Shown here: in pieces, positions 33,801-49,100 of the stretch
Layout: each line of letters starts with the position of its first letter
Numbering within the stretch: the stretch's first letter is position 1
Source: Riptortus pedestris
Taxonomy: Eukaryota > Arthropoda > Insecta > Hemiptera > Alydidae
DNA: 64,000 nt
Reading direction: 5' to 3'
Assembly: GCA_019009955.1 (NCBI GenBank)
Contig: CM032233.1
Location: 89,508,501 to 89,572,500 of the forward strand
The notes under the pieces: generated by a model
What the model was told of the DNA's origin: nothing
Databases searched by the model: none
What the model saw: only the letters and a program-made list of their open reading frames with translations
Made by a program: the position numbers and the translations under genes

Positions 33801-36800
33801 GAATTTTCAAATCCAAGTAGATCTTTTGGGCATATTTTGAGAAGATTAAAAGTCATGTGATTCACCTCAATTGCATGTTTTTTAGGAGAAATTCACCAAA
33901 TTTGAGTACCCATTTAGATCATTAACAACAATAATGCGACTTCTTGTTCACTATACATTAATGAATGTAAATCTGTATAAATAAAATAAAACTTTATCCT
34001 TCTTACATTACTTACAAAATGTGGCTCTGTCATCCCTGATTAAGTTATATGCTTTAGGAAAAAAATACTGAGAATTTCAGTACAACCCAATATATTTTTG
34101 TTTACATTATTACTAATGTGAATATAATATACTTAGTTATTACATGCTTTAAATTAAACTTTAAATAATACTTTCACTAATATTTGTGAGTATTTAATAA
34201 GGTATATTTGTCATAGTAATATTGATATTTTTATCAATGTTTTCACATTAATATGTATTATTTCCTTATTAAGAAAAGTTAGGTGTAATTTGTTTTTTTC
34301 GCCATAAATATGTGTCTATTGAATTTATATCAAGGTTGTGACAGATTGATTTGGATGAGTGAACTGAGGCACTTAAAATTATGGAGTCTAGGCTCTGTTA
34401 AATAAAGTGGTAGGAGTAGGCTGCCCCACAAATAAGAAAGAACAGATTTTAAAAAAAAATATCCTTTGTACATAAGAATCCTTTAGAAAAAATTAATCAA
34501 CTTATATATATAGTGGGAGGGGGGGGGGTCAAGAATTGAGTAATTTAATATGCAAATAAATTATCCTTGGTCAGAAGAGAGAAGCCATTATGTATTCTAG
34601 TTCATTAACTGTATCAATTTTTGTAGATGTGAATTATAATTATATTTTTTTTATCATCATATTAAGCTCATACATACTATCAATCTATTGATGGGGAGGG
34701 GGATTAGTTTATTTACTTCTCAAAATAGCATAAAATAGATGTTAGAAAATATATAAAAATATTATTTTTTCCAAGAAGTATCATAATGAATATTATGTGG
34801 TTACAAGAAGAAGGTGGTAAATTAATGAATGATTTTCACAATGCACAATTCAAAACCCTTCTCTTTGGGAGATATAAGGCTGAATAAAATAACTGAGAGG
34901 AAGATTCTCACAATAACCTATTCACAGTATTTTCACTAGTCCCTCATGAATATTCATGCAAGAAAACTAATTCAAAAGCACGACATGAAGCCATCTACTT
35001 TCCTGAGCAAACATCTAGTAAACATTAATTCTATCATATTTTTATCAGCCTGCAAAAATGGATGTTTTTTTTTAAAAAAATAAGATGGATTTCCTTTAGT
35101 TACTTTAAGTGGGTTGTGGTATTGAGTGAATAAAATTTAATTAAATTTCACTCCATGAGTTTACCAGTAGTCTACCTCCAAGTAAAGCCCATATTAAGAA
35201 GGTATAATACTATCAAGGTCTTTCATCATCATCATCATTAGTACTATTTGCACAGATCACATACATTTTTTTAATTGAAACCTTAATAAATTTATCTTCA
35301 CTTTTTTTTCAATTAAATCAGTTATGTGATATATGAATAAAATTTTAAAAACAAAATCTAAGCATTAAACTTACCTGTTTTAAATGAAATTTAGTAAGTG
35401 TTATTAACAATTTTTTTAACTGAGTAAAAACAAATATCACTCAATAAATAAACATGCTGACAGACTTAATATTTATATGGACAGCTTCTTTAAAACAAAG
35501 GACATATAAATACTTCTCTATAAATATTAAAATTATCAGTATTGTATAAAATACGATGTTCTCATTGTTCACCTGAACAGATTTTTTGTTGAATGTCTCG
35601 TAAAATACTAACCTAGATAAGGCAATGCTGGACCAGGAACATGCTAAAGTCTTTATTTATTTTCCTATAAATTCAGACATTTTCCTTTATAGCATTCACT
35701 TTTTTCTAAATTTTTAAATAAATGTTCTACATTTTACCTATATTGACATGTGCTCATGCCAAATATTGAGGTAATATTTTTCTTTTTGAATATATTTTTA
35801 TATTTCCGCTGCCATTCTCATGAATGAAAACTGTTTATTTATCCGTGACCACCAAGCTTTCATGGAAGCTATTCACCACTGCCAAATGTTTAATGCATTC
35901 CATTTCTGTGTTCTAATTGTTTTCTGATGAAGGAGGTACAGGCTATTACATACAGGCTATGTTGGCGATTGTTCCCATGAGCAGGAAGAACAAACATCCT
36001 TTTGCATTCCTTTGTTTACGACTTTTATGGAATAGGTAAATTTAGTAGGATTGTTAATATTTCAGAGCCCAACTTATCGTCAATAGGCCATTCATTACAT
36101 GGGACATATTTTTTACACAATATGAAATTATTTGTACATACATTTTGTTATTTATACAACCATGTATCATTGCTTCAGTAAACAAATTGGGAAATAAGTA
36201 TAAATGTTTAAATAATTAATTAATAAAGGTAAATATATTTTAGGGATTTTCATAGAAAATTAATTTTATTATTTGTATTATAGGTTTGAGTTAATATATA
36301 TTTATTATTGTTGTTCATTATATTTTTGGCTGTTAAATTTTAAATAATTGATAACTTATTAAATCTTATTTTTTATTTATTTTTTAAAATAGGAATTGGG
36401 ATATTATTAGTTATTTATGTACATACAGTCTAATTATAGCATAGCTCCAATTAGTGTTATAAAACCTAACAGGTTCTTGATTGGCTATTGTTGACAAATT
36501 ACCACATTGGTTAAGGCTTATAATCAAAATTTTGTATTCTCCTGGTAGGGTTTTAGGTTTATATTGACTTGAGAGAATAATTTTAAACTTAGGATTTAAA
36601 CTCTTAACTCTAACTCTTAGTTTCATAGTTTAAACTTTAACTCTTAGTTTCTAGGGAAATTATAAACCTCTGGGGGGCATGAGTTGATAATAATTATTAA
36701 TTAAAATCTACCTGTATTTTTAGCATTGTAAATGCCCAGGACTTCAAAATGTTTAATTTAAAACAATAAAGAGTGTTAGTGAGACCTGAAGATCTTGTTT

Positions 36801-39800
36801 TAGTGCCTTAAATACTTTTTTTTTAAGTCCCATTAAACTGAGTGCATAAACATCTGGCAAAAGGGAAAACTACAAATAAATGGGTTTATGAATGATTTTT
36901 TTTTTTCTTTCACAACATAACAAATAATCCTAAAAACAGCATTCCTTAAAAATTCATCATCTGTAGTTATCCGACATAAAGCAGCTAATTATTCTAGAAT
37001 ATAGATGACTATATGGCATTTCATTACTCTAGTAATGATTTAATTAAGTCCAAACTTAAGTTTGTCAGCATCATTTTTGATAATGACTCCATTAAAAAAA
37101 ATGTAAACCTTAATATATATTAACAAATAAAAATTCATCATTGTAGTCCAAAGTCAAAGCTACAAATTCAAACAGCATATCATTTCTTTAGTCTTATTCA
37201 TTACCATCTTGAAGTAGTGAATAGAATTCTACAACTTCGAATTCTTTATATTTATATTAAGACTCTATCCATGCAGAGATAGGTTAAATTATTTGTTGTT
37301 AAGATTACTGAGGATTTAAACCAATGTAAAATAATAAATTTCAAAATATATCAGCTATTTTTACTCTAACAAAGTATTTAGGTAGATCAAATTTTGGAAA
37401 CATTATTTTTGCTCCAGGGAATTGCGTATCCTCTTAATGATTCTTTCATGTGTCAACTAATCAGAAGTATGATTGTTTTAGGGGTAGTTTGTAAATTGTA
37501 AACCTTGCTTTATGAATCTAGTTTTTTAAATAGCTATATTTAAAAATTTTCTTAGTAACATACACATTTTAATAATAATGGAAGATCTCACACAAAAGTC
37601 CTGTTTATATGTCTTTACTGTCAGGTTTTAATGTTTAATTGTTATAATTATTTGTTATTTTCAGAACAGAAAATCCAAAGCCAGACAACAGTAGTACTGA
37701 TATACATCCACACTTTGTCAATGGAAATGCACATTCTGAAGAAAATACGTAAGTAATAAAGACATAATAAATAGATTCACCTTTAACCTGGCATAACTAA
37801 AAACATTACACATCTTTTCACATTTCCAAACGGAAAATATATTGTAACACAGGATACATTGCATATTGTTCTTCTATACATTTTTCTCTTAACTTGAATA
37901 CTTACAGTTTTTTTCTATTTTTACATGTAATAAACCCCTACTGTCGTTCAGTTGCACTTAAAGCCATTATATCACAAACTCTTGAGTTTAGCTTAAATTT
38001 CATTAATCGTTTATGTAGGGTTCTTATTACAGGAGAAATAAAGTATCTGGTGCAATTATGAATACTATTTTCAATGCAGAGTATGTCTATTGTTATATAT
38101 TAACATAATAACTTCATAAATTAGATGAATAAATGCATTATGTTTTTAAAGTTTTCTTTCTTTAATAATTTGTTGAACAACCCATCTCTCTTTCTTTTTT
38201 TTTAGCTCTGAAACATACAAAACTGAGTGCAGTCCTTCAAGCTCTTATGGTTCTCACAATTGGTCTCAAGGAGTTAATAAAAAAGGTTCATTTCGCAATA
38301 ACAATGATGCTCTACAGAGATCTCGTGTTCAACATGTGTAATGAAAATTTATTGTTTCTTGTATAAAAAAAAAAAAAAATACTTAAGAATTTAACTGGTG
38401 GTACAGTCATGCACTGAAGTTTTTTTCACTTAGAATGTTTTTTTTTTTCAGGTATGAACTTTCACAAGATCTCTTAGATAAGCAAATTGAAATGTTAGAA
38501 CGAAAATATGGAGGAGACCGAGCTAGGAATGCTGCCTTAACTATCCAACGTGCTTTTAGACATTATACTCTAGTCAAAAAATTTGCTACTATAACATCAA
38601 TGGCAAAAGCTGAAAAGAGATTTAGTCGGAGGTTAATGGGGTTTCAAGAAGAAGGAAATGATTCAAGATTTTTGGATTGTTTTGCAAGCAGCACCAATTT
38701 GAAGCAAAATGCCAACTTGCCTCTTAGATCTCTTTCAATGAGAGAAAAGCGCAGTTTAAGTAGCCCAATGCCTACATTGCCAAGAAGTTATTCTGGGCGG
38801 TGTGAGCTAGCTTGTTACTCAACAAATTTAGCCCAGCCATGCTCTCCCAGAGAGTCCTGTTCTGACAACAAGCAGGTTAGTAATTGCCTTTATAATTTAT
38901 GAATTATAGAATGATGAAAGAATGAATTGGAAAACATTCATTAAATATTGTTAATTGAATATAATAGTTTAATTAAATAAAAACAATAAAAAATGATCTA
39001 CAATTGAAGTCTTTGGAGTCCTGGGTAAAAGTAAAATAAAATATCCTTGTGTGCTCTTTCTGTTCCATGACCTTATGTCTCACTGTGGTAAGTGTGTTAT
39101 CAATACTGCTTTTAACTGTTGTCTTTAAAGTATTCTTAGCATATAGATCATCTGAGTTGAGTAAACGCAAGTTCAGATAAACAAGATGTGTAGATAACTT
39201 TTAATGTTAAGATTAGGAGATAGGAGTCCAAAATACTATATTTCATTTTTTTTTAAAGTACAGTTATTCAATGTAATTTCATATTTTATTTTTATATTTT
39301 AAATGGATTTTAAAGATGGTCATGAGAATTGAAGAAGGACAAATAACAGGATACAACCTAGTTTACTGTTCTGGGAAGATACTGTGTTGTTAGGAAGATC
39401 GTATTATGGCTAAAAATGTCAAGCATATAAGTACACAATTTTTGGTAAAACCTCTTTTATAAATGCATTTTTTATCTTACAACGTGGTTTTTCTCTATAT
39501 TTTCCCCCCAAAATCGTACTTATAGGTGGTTAATGTTTATAGGTTGCTATTTTTGCTCCAGGTTGAGCCTCGACTTGGTGCAGTTTATTACCACCAATGG
39601 GCTATTGGGAAGCCCCTTCACATCTACCATACTATGCAGATAGCTCATGTTCTGAAACAAATTGAATCATTGCAGTTTACCGATGAGGTACTGGTTGCTT
39701 CTCAAAAAACAATAGCAGCTTTGGCATAATCAAGCTCATTTAGGGTTAAATAAACATTTTCACCCTATTTACTAATCACCAGTTCCATTCAGTTTCACCA

Positions 39801-42800
39801 AAACCATTTTTTTTTTTTTTAAATGAACTTTTATTTGGTTTATTTATTTTTTTCTTTTTAATTGCTATATATATATATATATATATATAAAAGATGTGGG
39901 ACCTTCATGCATATACATGGCTAGCTTTTGTATCTGTGTTCTGCTAAACTATGTTTTGATTGATGTGGTTTGTGTTTTACTTTGTTTTCATTTTAGGATG
40001 AACTGAATGGTGTTCCTAAATCTCGAACTGCAAGAATTCCTCCTGAAGTCCCAAAACGAACGTCTTCCATTTCCGTTCGCTCATTAGAGAATCCTAGTAA
40101 TGCTAATTTAAACAAGAATTCTGATAGTGGTAGCATCTCTAGTGTCCAGTCTTCAGGAAGTGATTCCAGTGTGATACCACCAGTTACCAATATTAAAAAC
40201 CCCCTGGTATGATTTTATGATACACTTTTTATCGGTGATTTTTCTAATAAATTTTAATAGAATCACTTACCTTTTATAACTTGGATAAATCTTTTCAATT
40301 ACTGTTATTTGCATATGTTTAAAATTCATGCATAGTTTATTAAATGTTTTACTAATTGTACTAATTTCAGGTTCCCGAGACCGTCAGAAAAAGACAATAT
40401 CGTGTAGGACTTAATTTATTTAATAAAAAGCCTGAACGTGGAATAAGTTACCTTGTTAAGAGAGGATTTTTGGAAAATTCTCCCCAAAGCATAGCTCAGT
40501 TCTTAATTACAAGAAAAGGACTTAGCAAACAAATGATTGGAGAGTATCTTGGAAACTTGCAAGAGCCGTTTAATGCTGCCACTCTTGAGTATGTACTTCA
40601 TACATTTTACTTTGTGACATTAAAGATAAATCATAACTAATTATTATATTATGATAAATAATTTTGGTAACTGAAATATGCTGAATATTTCAATTTCTTT
40701 AAGTCTACTACTAATTTAATTCTAACAAATTAAAAAAATAGTTCAATAATCAATTTGTTTGATAAGTATGATCTCAATAAAATTGTGAAATTTATGTTTC
40801 TACCTGAAATTTCAATTGAAACGGGACGGAGTTACTTTCATGAGTTTACCTTATCACTATCACTATAGTTTCATTCAATTCAAAATACGAAGATCAGAGA
40901 TGATGCCCTTCAACACTTCTTGAGTGCTTGACTTATGGTCTCAAACTTTTCCCTTAGCATGGTCTGATGGGTCCCCTACATATTGAGGGGCTAGTGTATT
41001 GAGCAAAGATGTATTGCGAATTGAATTCACAGCCTTAATTAGTTTGATTAAGGATTTTTTCGGGACCACTGTGCACCAGCCTGCTTCACACGTAGCTTTC
41101 TATTTGCAATAGGCAATCATGTTAGAAAATAATTTTCTCCCGATAATGAAACTTAAATTTTCGTGGCTCAATACAATTAAAATGTTCTTTCTGAATTAGG
41201 ATCACTATCCATTGTATATTAAGTTTCCTTTTCTTCATATAATATTTCCCTGAATGTTCCCTAAATTCAAGGCATCTTCATCTTTGAGTATCTTTCTTAA
41301 TTTTAATTGAGATAGTATCTATTTGTGGTGAGCCTATTTTTTAAGATCTTTATCTATTAGTTGAATTAATGAGGCAATCATTGGACTATGCTAGTTATGA
41401 TAATTAACATGTTGAAAGTTTACCTCAATACCGTATCATTTAGATATGGCTTGTTCGGAGCTCTATATATTTTTTAAAACGTATTTATTCTACCTAACAT
41501 TTAATCATTGAACATTCACAATCGATTCTGTTAGTTACATTGTTGAAGTCCATTATTGTCCCTAGATTTTAATTATTCTTTATTTGAAAAAAGACTTATA
41601 AAGAATGACTTGATATTGGGTTTGCTTATTTAATATTTAGAATAAATTACAACTCAATTATTTTACGTATTACAGGTGCTTTGCTCAGGAATTGGACTTA
41701 TCTGGCATGCAAGTAGATGTAGCCTTAAGAAAATTTCAAACTTATTTTCGAATGCCTGGTGAAGCCCAAAAGGTTGAACGAATAATTGAGGTTTTCAGCC
41801 ACAGGTACTGTCAGTGTAATCGTGATATGGTATCAAGGCTAAGAAATCTTGATACAGTCTTCGTTCTTGCATTTGCCATTATTATGCTCAATACTGACCT
41901 TCACACACCTAATCTAAAAGCCGATAGAAGAATGACTTTGGATGATTTCATTAAAAATTTAAGAGGTAAGTACATAATTATCATTAGCAATATATATTTC
42001 AAAACTAATACACATAAAATTAATTTTATTTTTTTTAATACTCTTTTCCATTTAACCTCTACATAGGCCAAAGGAAAGTAATTCCCCGTTTAAGTAGATT
42101 TACACAGGCATATAATGAATTCACTTTCTGTGCAGCGGGTTTCTGTAGCTGGTGTCCTAAACATTATCTAGCATGTATTCCATTAGTTTTTAGATTTTAT
42201 CAAAGACACAACCAGTGTGGGACTCCCCACAACAGTCTTCAAAATGAATAATTTTGTCAGCAATAAATGCTGGGCAGGCTTTGTTAGTTGATCACATAAA
42301 CTCCTCTGAAGGACTCCCCCCCCCCACCTGTTACATTTCTTTTGACCATTTGGTTCTTATTTCCATATTCATTTTGGCTTTTGCAGAGATTTTATACTAC
42401 TCAGTTGATTTTATAGGATATTCCACTTTTATTTTATGTTTACCAGAGCAGGTTGGGAATTATACCCACATTCTGGAAGAATTACACTCCAAAGAAAATA
42501 TTGTTGTCAACCACTTTATTTTATTTATTTACGTCCACTTTTGTGCAGCTAAGGCTAATTAGGACGGGTTATCTACAGGTTACCACCCTTTTCTATCCAG
42601 GATGGGACTCGGATTTTATTTAATGAATTCTGTCATTAAATAAATTCCTTTGCCCAGATGGGAATCGAACTCGCCACTCTAGGTTTACCATATGAGATTA
42701 AGGTCAACGCTTTAACTCACATGGCTAACCTGAGCCCCCAACCCACTTTAGGAAAGCTAATGCTATTGAAATAAATTGCTTAGTCTTTTATAACCATTTT

Positions 42801-43216
42801 GTTTTTTTGTTTGGAATTCAGGTTCAATACAATTAATCAGTTGTAAAAATCACTTTGACTTTTTACATTTTCAAACTTTTCTTTTAACTTCCACTCAAAT
42901 CTCTGTTTTTTTTGTGGGTGTGTGTTAAGCAATTTTTATTTACATTCTTGCTTGAATAAAAAGCTATTTACTGGCTATTCTTCTTTCTCATTTTAAATTT
43001 CTTGTTTTAATTGAATTAAAAGAATCAGATCTAAACTTGAGTCACTGACTCTCTTCTAAGGTTCAAGGTCTACCAAATTTTTCTGTCTACAATAACCCTT
43101 CAAGAGCATGAGAAAACTAACAACTTGTGTGTTACCCAAAAAGAACTAGAACACACATTAGACACTCAAATTAGAAATATGCTATAAGTAAATATTCTTT
43201 TTGCTATATTTGTGAA

Positions 43217-43263
<47 letters not shown>

Positions 43264-45103
43264 ATTATGTTGCTTTCAATAGTTATGTGCAAACAATAAG
43301 TAAATAACAATTTCTATTGTTTGGTTTGTTGTTTTTAAACTGAAGGGAGCACAACCAATGTGACTTGCTTCACTTAAAGAATTAACTTAGTAAAATTAAT
43401 TTTGTTAGATTAATTTTATTTTCCCCAGAGCTAGACAGTGCATTATGTAATATATCAATCTTTAATTGAATGAGCCCTATTGTGGGAATTTCTTAATGAA
43501 AACTGCTATGTAGGTATATAAACTTTGCTTTGGTAAATTCACAAATATTCATATCAGCTAATATACATGTTTTAGTTTATACAACTTGAATCACACTTGT
43601 AAGATGGTTTAATTTTTTTAATAATTATTTTTAGGTGTTGATGATTGTTGTGATATTGATAAAGACATGTTAACTGGGATATATGAAAGAGTTAAAGCTA
43701 ATGAATTTAAGACAGGTTCTGATCATGTTGCTCAAGTATTAAAAGTTCAGAATACTATAGTCGGAAAAAAACCTGTAAGTATTCAATTTATCCTATTTTA
43801 ATTTAATTATAGTGAGATCTAGTTTCATATATACGTAAATTCTAAAATTTTTTAAGTTAAATCTGAAAATTTAATTAATATAGTTATTAATTAATACAGA
43901 ATTTAAATATATGTTTTAAGTTTGAAATGAAAGTCTGAATTTATTGTGCCATTTGCTTCAGTTTATAGTAAAGTTGTAGCAATTTATAGACTTTGTTTAT
44001 TTCATAGTTTTTAATAGTGTTGAGCATATTGAGCTTTGTGCCTACTAACTACAATTTGCCAATAGCATTGATTTTCTATTATCTTTTAAAGAAAACTACT
44101 GCAGATTTTTATTAAAGGCTTGCCAAAGCTTATGGTCAGCATTTTCTTTGTAAAGCACAGTACTTTGACTGATTTAAAAAATTGGTGATGGTAGAGAAAT
44201 GAAGTATGCCATAGACTACCAAAAAAATTTGAAGGCAGGAAATTACAAACTTTGTTGGATGACGATGAAGCTCAAATGTAATAACTCCATTGCCATTTAA
44301 ATATAACACAAAAAGTCACCTCCACATGAAATGAATGAAAGACAGCAAGTGATAGTTATTTCTCCCTCAACTTGTCACTGGTGATGAGAAGTATCATTAA
44401 TAAGGTTTTTAAGAAGAACGTAAAATATCTTGGGTAACTCCAGGTAAACGATGATTTCCCACCTGCAAGGTCAAATTGCTATTGATGAATGAAGACAATA
44501 TTTGTGCGTTTGGTGGGATCAGAAAGACATGATCTATTATAATATGAATAAAACCTTTAAGAAAAAAGAATTAATGACATTAATGAAGAATTGAATAAAA
44601 AAACATCCTGAATATCAAAAAGTCCGTCACGCTGGGGCGGCGTTAACTAAGCAGATTTCCCAAGTGCGCCACGTATTTGCATTTATCTCAAAACTTAAAA
44701 GTCCAATGAGAACAATATTTGGTATTTAAGCTTCAAATAAAGTGCTTCATAACGTAATAGAATATTGAAAATATGAGATGAGTAGGAGTGGGGCTTTACT
44801 GAAGACCAAAAACTAAAAAATACAAATATCTCAGTAAATAATCAAGATAGTGAAAAAATGTACATAACAACATTTATAGAACATTACATTTGCAATAAGA
44901 TTGGTTCTATACAATTTTTCGATCCAACGCATAATAACGGAGATATTGAGAATTTTTGAAATTCTCCCCCTCTAAACCCCCCCTCCGCCTGGTCCGATTT
45001 CAGCCATTAACGAACTTGGTCTTTCTTTTTGTATAAAACGATTATATATATCAAGTTTGGTAACGATAAAACAAAAATTGCGACTGCTAGAGCGGTCACA
45101 GAC

Positions 45104-45164
<61 letters not shown>

Positions 45165-46149
45165 TTTGAACGGACCTCATTTTCGTCATCTCCTAGGTAG
45201 GATCGATGGACATTTGAAGAAAAAATTCGAAAATCGTGTCATGAGTACAACCTCAATAGCTGATTTCCCTCAAGGGAAATACGCTAAAAAATCTAAACAA
45301 GTAATTTTGTGTCATGATAATGGACCACCACATGCTGGGAGGGAAACAAGTAAAAGATGCTAAGCATCTGGAGTTAATTTCTTTGTGGGAGAGAAAAAGG
45401 TGGAGAAAAAAAAGAACATAATGACTTACAGTATTACAGTAAAAACAAAGCCCAATGACAGAAGGATTATGTAGAGGAGGAGTCGCGCAAAGAATTGGAA
45501 AACCCTACTAGTAGCATCTGCTTTGAGAAAATGCTAAGAACTAATTAAACTACCCAATAACATGTAAAAAAATTAGATTTTGGCTAAACTTAGTTACAAC
45601 TGCAAGGCTGAGCCTTTATCTTCATCACTCCGAAGATTAAACATGCTGTTACCAGTAAATCTTTATAGTTATGGAGCCAATCTCTCCTTTGTGTCATGAC
45701 TATGTATGTATGGTATAGTCTTAATTAAATCAAAGCTCAATTTTTCTCAAAGCTTTATTGGTACAGTATTTAGAAAATTAAAAAGGCCTCAATAGCTGAT
45801 TTATCTTATGGGAAATCTGCTAAAATAGGTCTGTCTTATTATTTACTCACCCACTGTTTATGTGTTGTTTAGAATTTGGCGCTTCCACACCGCCGCTTAG
45901 TTTGCTATTGCCGACTCTATGAGGTACATGATATCTACAAGAAAGAACGCCAAGGTGTACACCAACGCGAAGTATTTCTGTTTAATGATCTGCTTGTCAT
46001 TACAAAAATATTGAGCAAGAAAAAGAGTTCTGTGACTTACACATTTCGTCAAAGTTTTTCTCTTTCTGGACTTGCTGTTTCTCTTTTTGAGGTTCCATGT
46101 AAGTATAACTTAATAGTTAATACTTAATGTAACTATAAGTAATATGTAA

Positions 46150-46188
<39 letters not shown>

Positions 46189-49100
46189 TATAAACTGTAA
46201 TCTTTTTTGGCAATTTCTTAGTATAATACTTGTTAAATACTTAATACTTTCAGAAACTTATACCTACAACTTCCTTCACCTTGCTTGTCCAGAAATTAAC
46301 TAAAAATACTCCCTTTTTTTTAAAGTGGACCAAAACGGACACTAAGTTATTTGATATTTCATTTATTATGAATTCTGAACTTGTTTCTATAGAAACATGC
46401 CTATGAGAAAATAATTTTTAAACATGTATGTCTATGAATGACATTTGAAAGTTTTTAAATAAAAATAAGTGTAGTGAGTGTTTTAAGTAATATAATTGGC
46501 ATAACAGCTAGATTATATGTAGTACTACGTATATGCCCCTCCCCCTAAATTATCTTTTAATAATTCTGATATTAGTAACTGCTGTATCCATGGTCATTGC
46601 TTCCTTGTACAGCCGACTTTCAGGTATGCCTTTTTGAATAAAGACTTTTTAATTCTCCTCTGTGAATTAGCCAAAATTTGCTTGTGAGATATTGTTATTT
46701 CAACAGGTAACATGTAGGGTATCTGTTTTCAAACCGCTTTCTAAAACTGTAATAAATTTCACTTGATAAATTTTTATTTTGCTAGGCTTATAAGTAAAGC
46801 TGTATCACACTGCTCATGTCTTGTCTCTGGAGGTTAAAGCATTTTGTATAACTTTCAAGGCATTTGTTGATACTGTATAAATTTTGTTTAATTATTTCTC
46901 ATTAAATGACCATGATCTAATTTTTCATTGTTTTTATCCATGTGATTCTATTTTTTTTTAAGCCTCAATAGCCGTATGGAAGGTTCATTTTATGTTGACT
47001 GATACTATTTTCATTTAATCTTATTCTATTCTATACCTGTCTGATCATGTTACTACAGCAGGATCAGAACAATACCTTAATTAACAAAATCAATTCCTCT
47101 TTCTTCATTTCTTAATTATTCTTCTATTTGTCCACTATGTTTCATTAACAATATTAATAATTATGCAAAGTTTCTTAGACGATTAGATAAAGGGATATGA
47201 TGGATAGTAGCACTTTTCAATGGGTCTCAGCCTTCATAATAATAGCTTAATAATAATAATTATTATTATTAATTGGTAATGCAATAATCTGATTTTCTTA
47301 TTCAATTCTATTCTAAGCATGTTTGTAACAAATGTGTTGTCTTATTGCTGTCTCCTAAATACTGTAAGAAAAACGGTCATAAGAGACGTGGAGTGAAATT
47401 GCTTTTCTTTCTAAATGAACCTAATTTATTATAAAGCATCAGGAAGCAAGTATTATACCTAAAACCAAATCTGTTAGATAGCCATCCACTCATTAAAATG
47501 CATAGACTTAGTAATAATGGGAAACACCTCGTTTTGTAGGCAAACTACACCTACAATATTCTGGGTTTATGTGCAAATTGATGCATGAAAGTTTGCATAT
47601 TTCTAATATATTCATTTTATCTATCTAGGATGCAATATTCTGGTAAACATTTATTTATTTATTTCCAGATTATCCTTTCGGTATTAGACTTACTCAGAGA
47701 GTTGATAACCAAATTCTTGTCACATTTAATGCAAGGAACGATCATGATCGTTGTAAATTTGTGGAGGATATTCGGGAATCCATTAGTGAAATGGATGAAA
47801 TGGAAAACCTAAGGATAGAAGCTGAGCTTGAAAAACAAAAGAGTAATAGGAATGGAAGGTATATACACAAATGTATACATATTTTTTTTGTAAGCCCTTT
47901 TTACAGGTGTGTTTCAACCTGCAGACCTCCCCTACATGAGGGGGTAATGGTCTAACTTCCCACAGGTACCAGCCATACAGGGAAGTGGGAGCCAATTACT
48001 CGAACTCACAACCTTTGACTTAAATCCTTTATAGGACACATTTCGCTGGCCATCAGAAAAATTATATTTCTTCAAAAATGGTGTTAGGGAGTTTATTGTT
48101 ATGAAAACTACATATAAGAAAAAGTACTCAGAGTTAATCATGTATTTAAAAAGTATGAACCGATGGAAAGCGTCAGGACTACTGGCACCAGTTACGTTCT
48201 GGGTAGTGCTATTCCCCACCTAGACCAATCGGGGCTCTTTTCTTTTGATCCTGCCTGCTCGTCTATAAAAGCGGCCCAGCTCGCTCAGGAGTTTAGTGTG
48301 TTCTCAGTTCTCTTCAAGTGAATAACAGTGCGTTCAGTGCAGCTTTAATGAACAGTAGATTTTAGTTTCAATGCCACGTCTAGTGTAGCTGACGTACCCA
48401 AGTAAAAATCATCCTTTCCTAGATCAGTTTAAGATTGAAGAATTTGTGAATGGCATATGGAATTCAGATGTTAAATTTGCGGTATGTGATATACAGAAAT
48501 CATCCTTTGCTGAAACCATCTCTTATGCACTGGCCCAGGAGACTGCTAAAGCCATATCAAAGCCACAAGTCTACAAGGTACGATGTCTTGAGGCTGATAC
48601 ACAAAATGGCTACGACAAAAGGAGTGGGATGGGGAAAGTGGTCAAACAAATACTCGAGGAGCAAAGGAATAGATCACGCGCCAAATGCTTTAACTGTGGT
48701 AAGTTTGGCCACTTTCAGCGTAACTGTAAAGCACCAAGGAAAAGGTTGAGATCTGTTTCGCCACAGAAGGACAACAAACGAGAGAATAATGCCCAAATCT
48801 CAAGGAGTGACATAGAAGACGTAGTCATGCGAATACTGGAGGAGCAAATGAATAGATCACACGCCAAATGCTTTAACTGCGGTAAGGTCAGCCACTTTCA
48901 GCTTAACTGTAAAGCATCAAGGAAAAGGTTGAGATCTATTTCAACGGGAGAAAGGATTATCTCCTAAATTGCAAACGCACTGGAAGGGACTTTATAAGAT
49001 GATCAAGTAATTGAACGACGTGGTTTACAGGATACAGAGATACCACAATCCGAGGTCTAAAATGAAAGTGGTTAACCTTGAGGAACTAGCAAAATATGGC

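Noticed and set aside
42254..42562. 102-codon frame in IQSEC intron 8
   Set aside because: Runs from unique intron sequence into a reverse SINE; not spliceable in frame with the SEC7 exons.
43218..43260. T-run as a functional tract
   Set aside because: Simple homopolymer in mid-intron, not near an acceptor.
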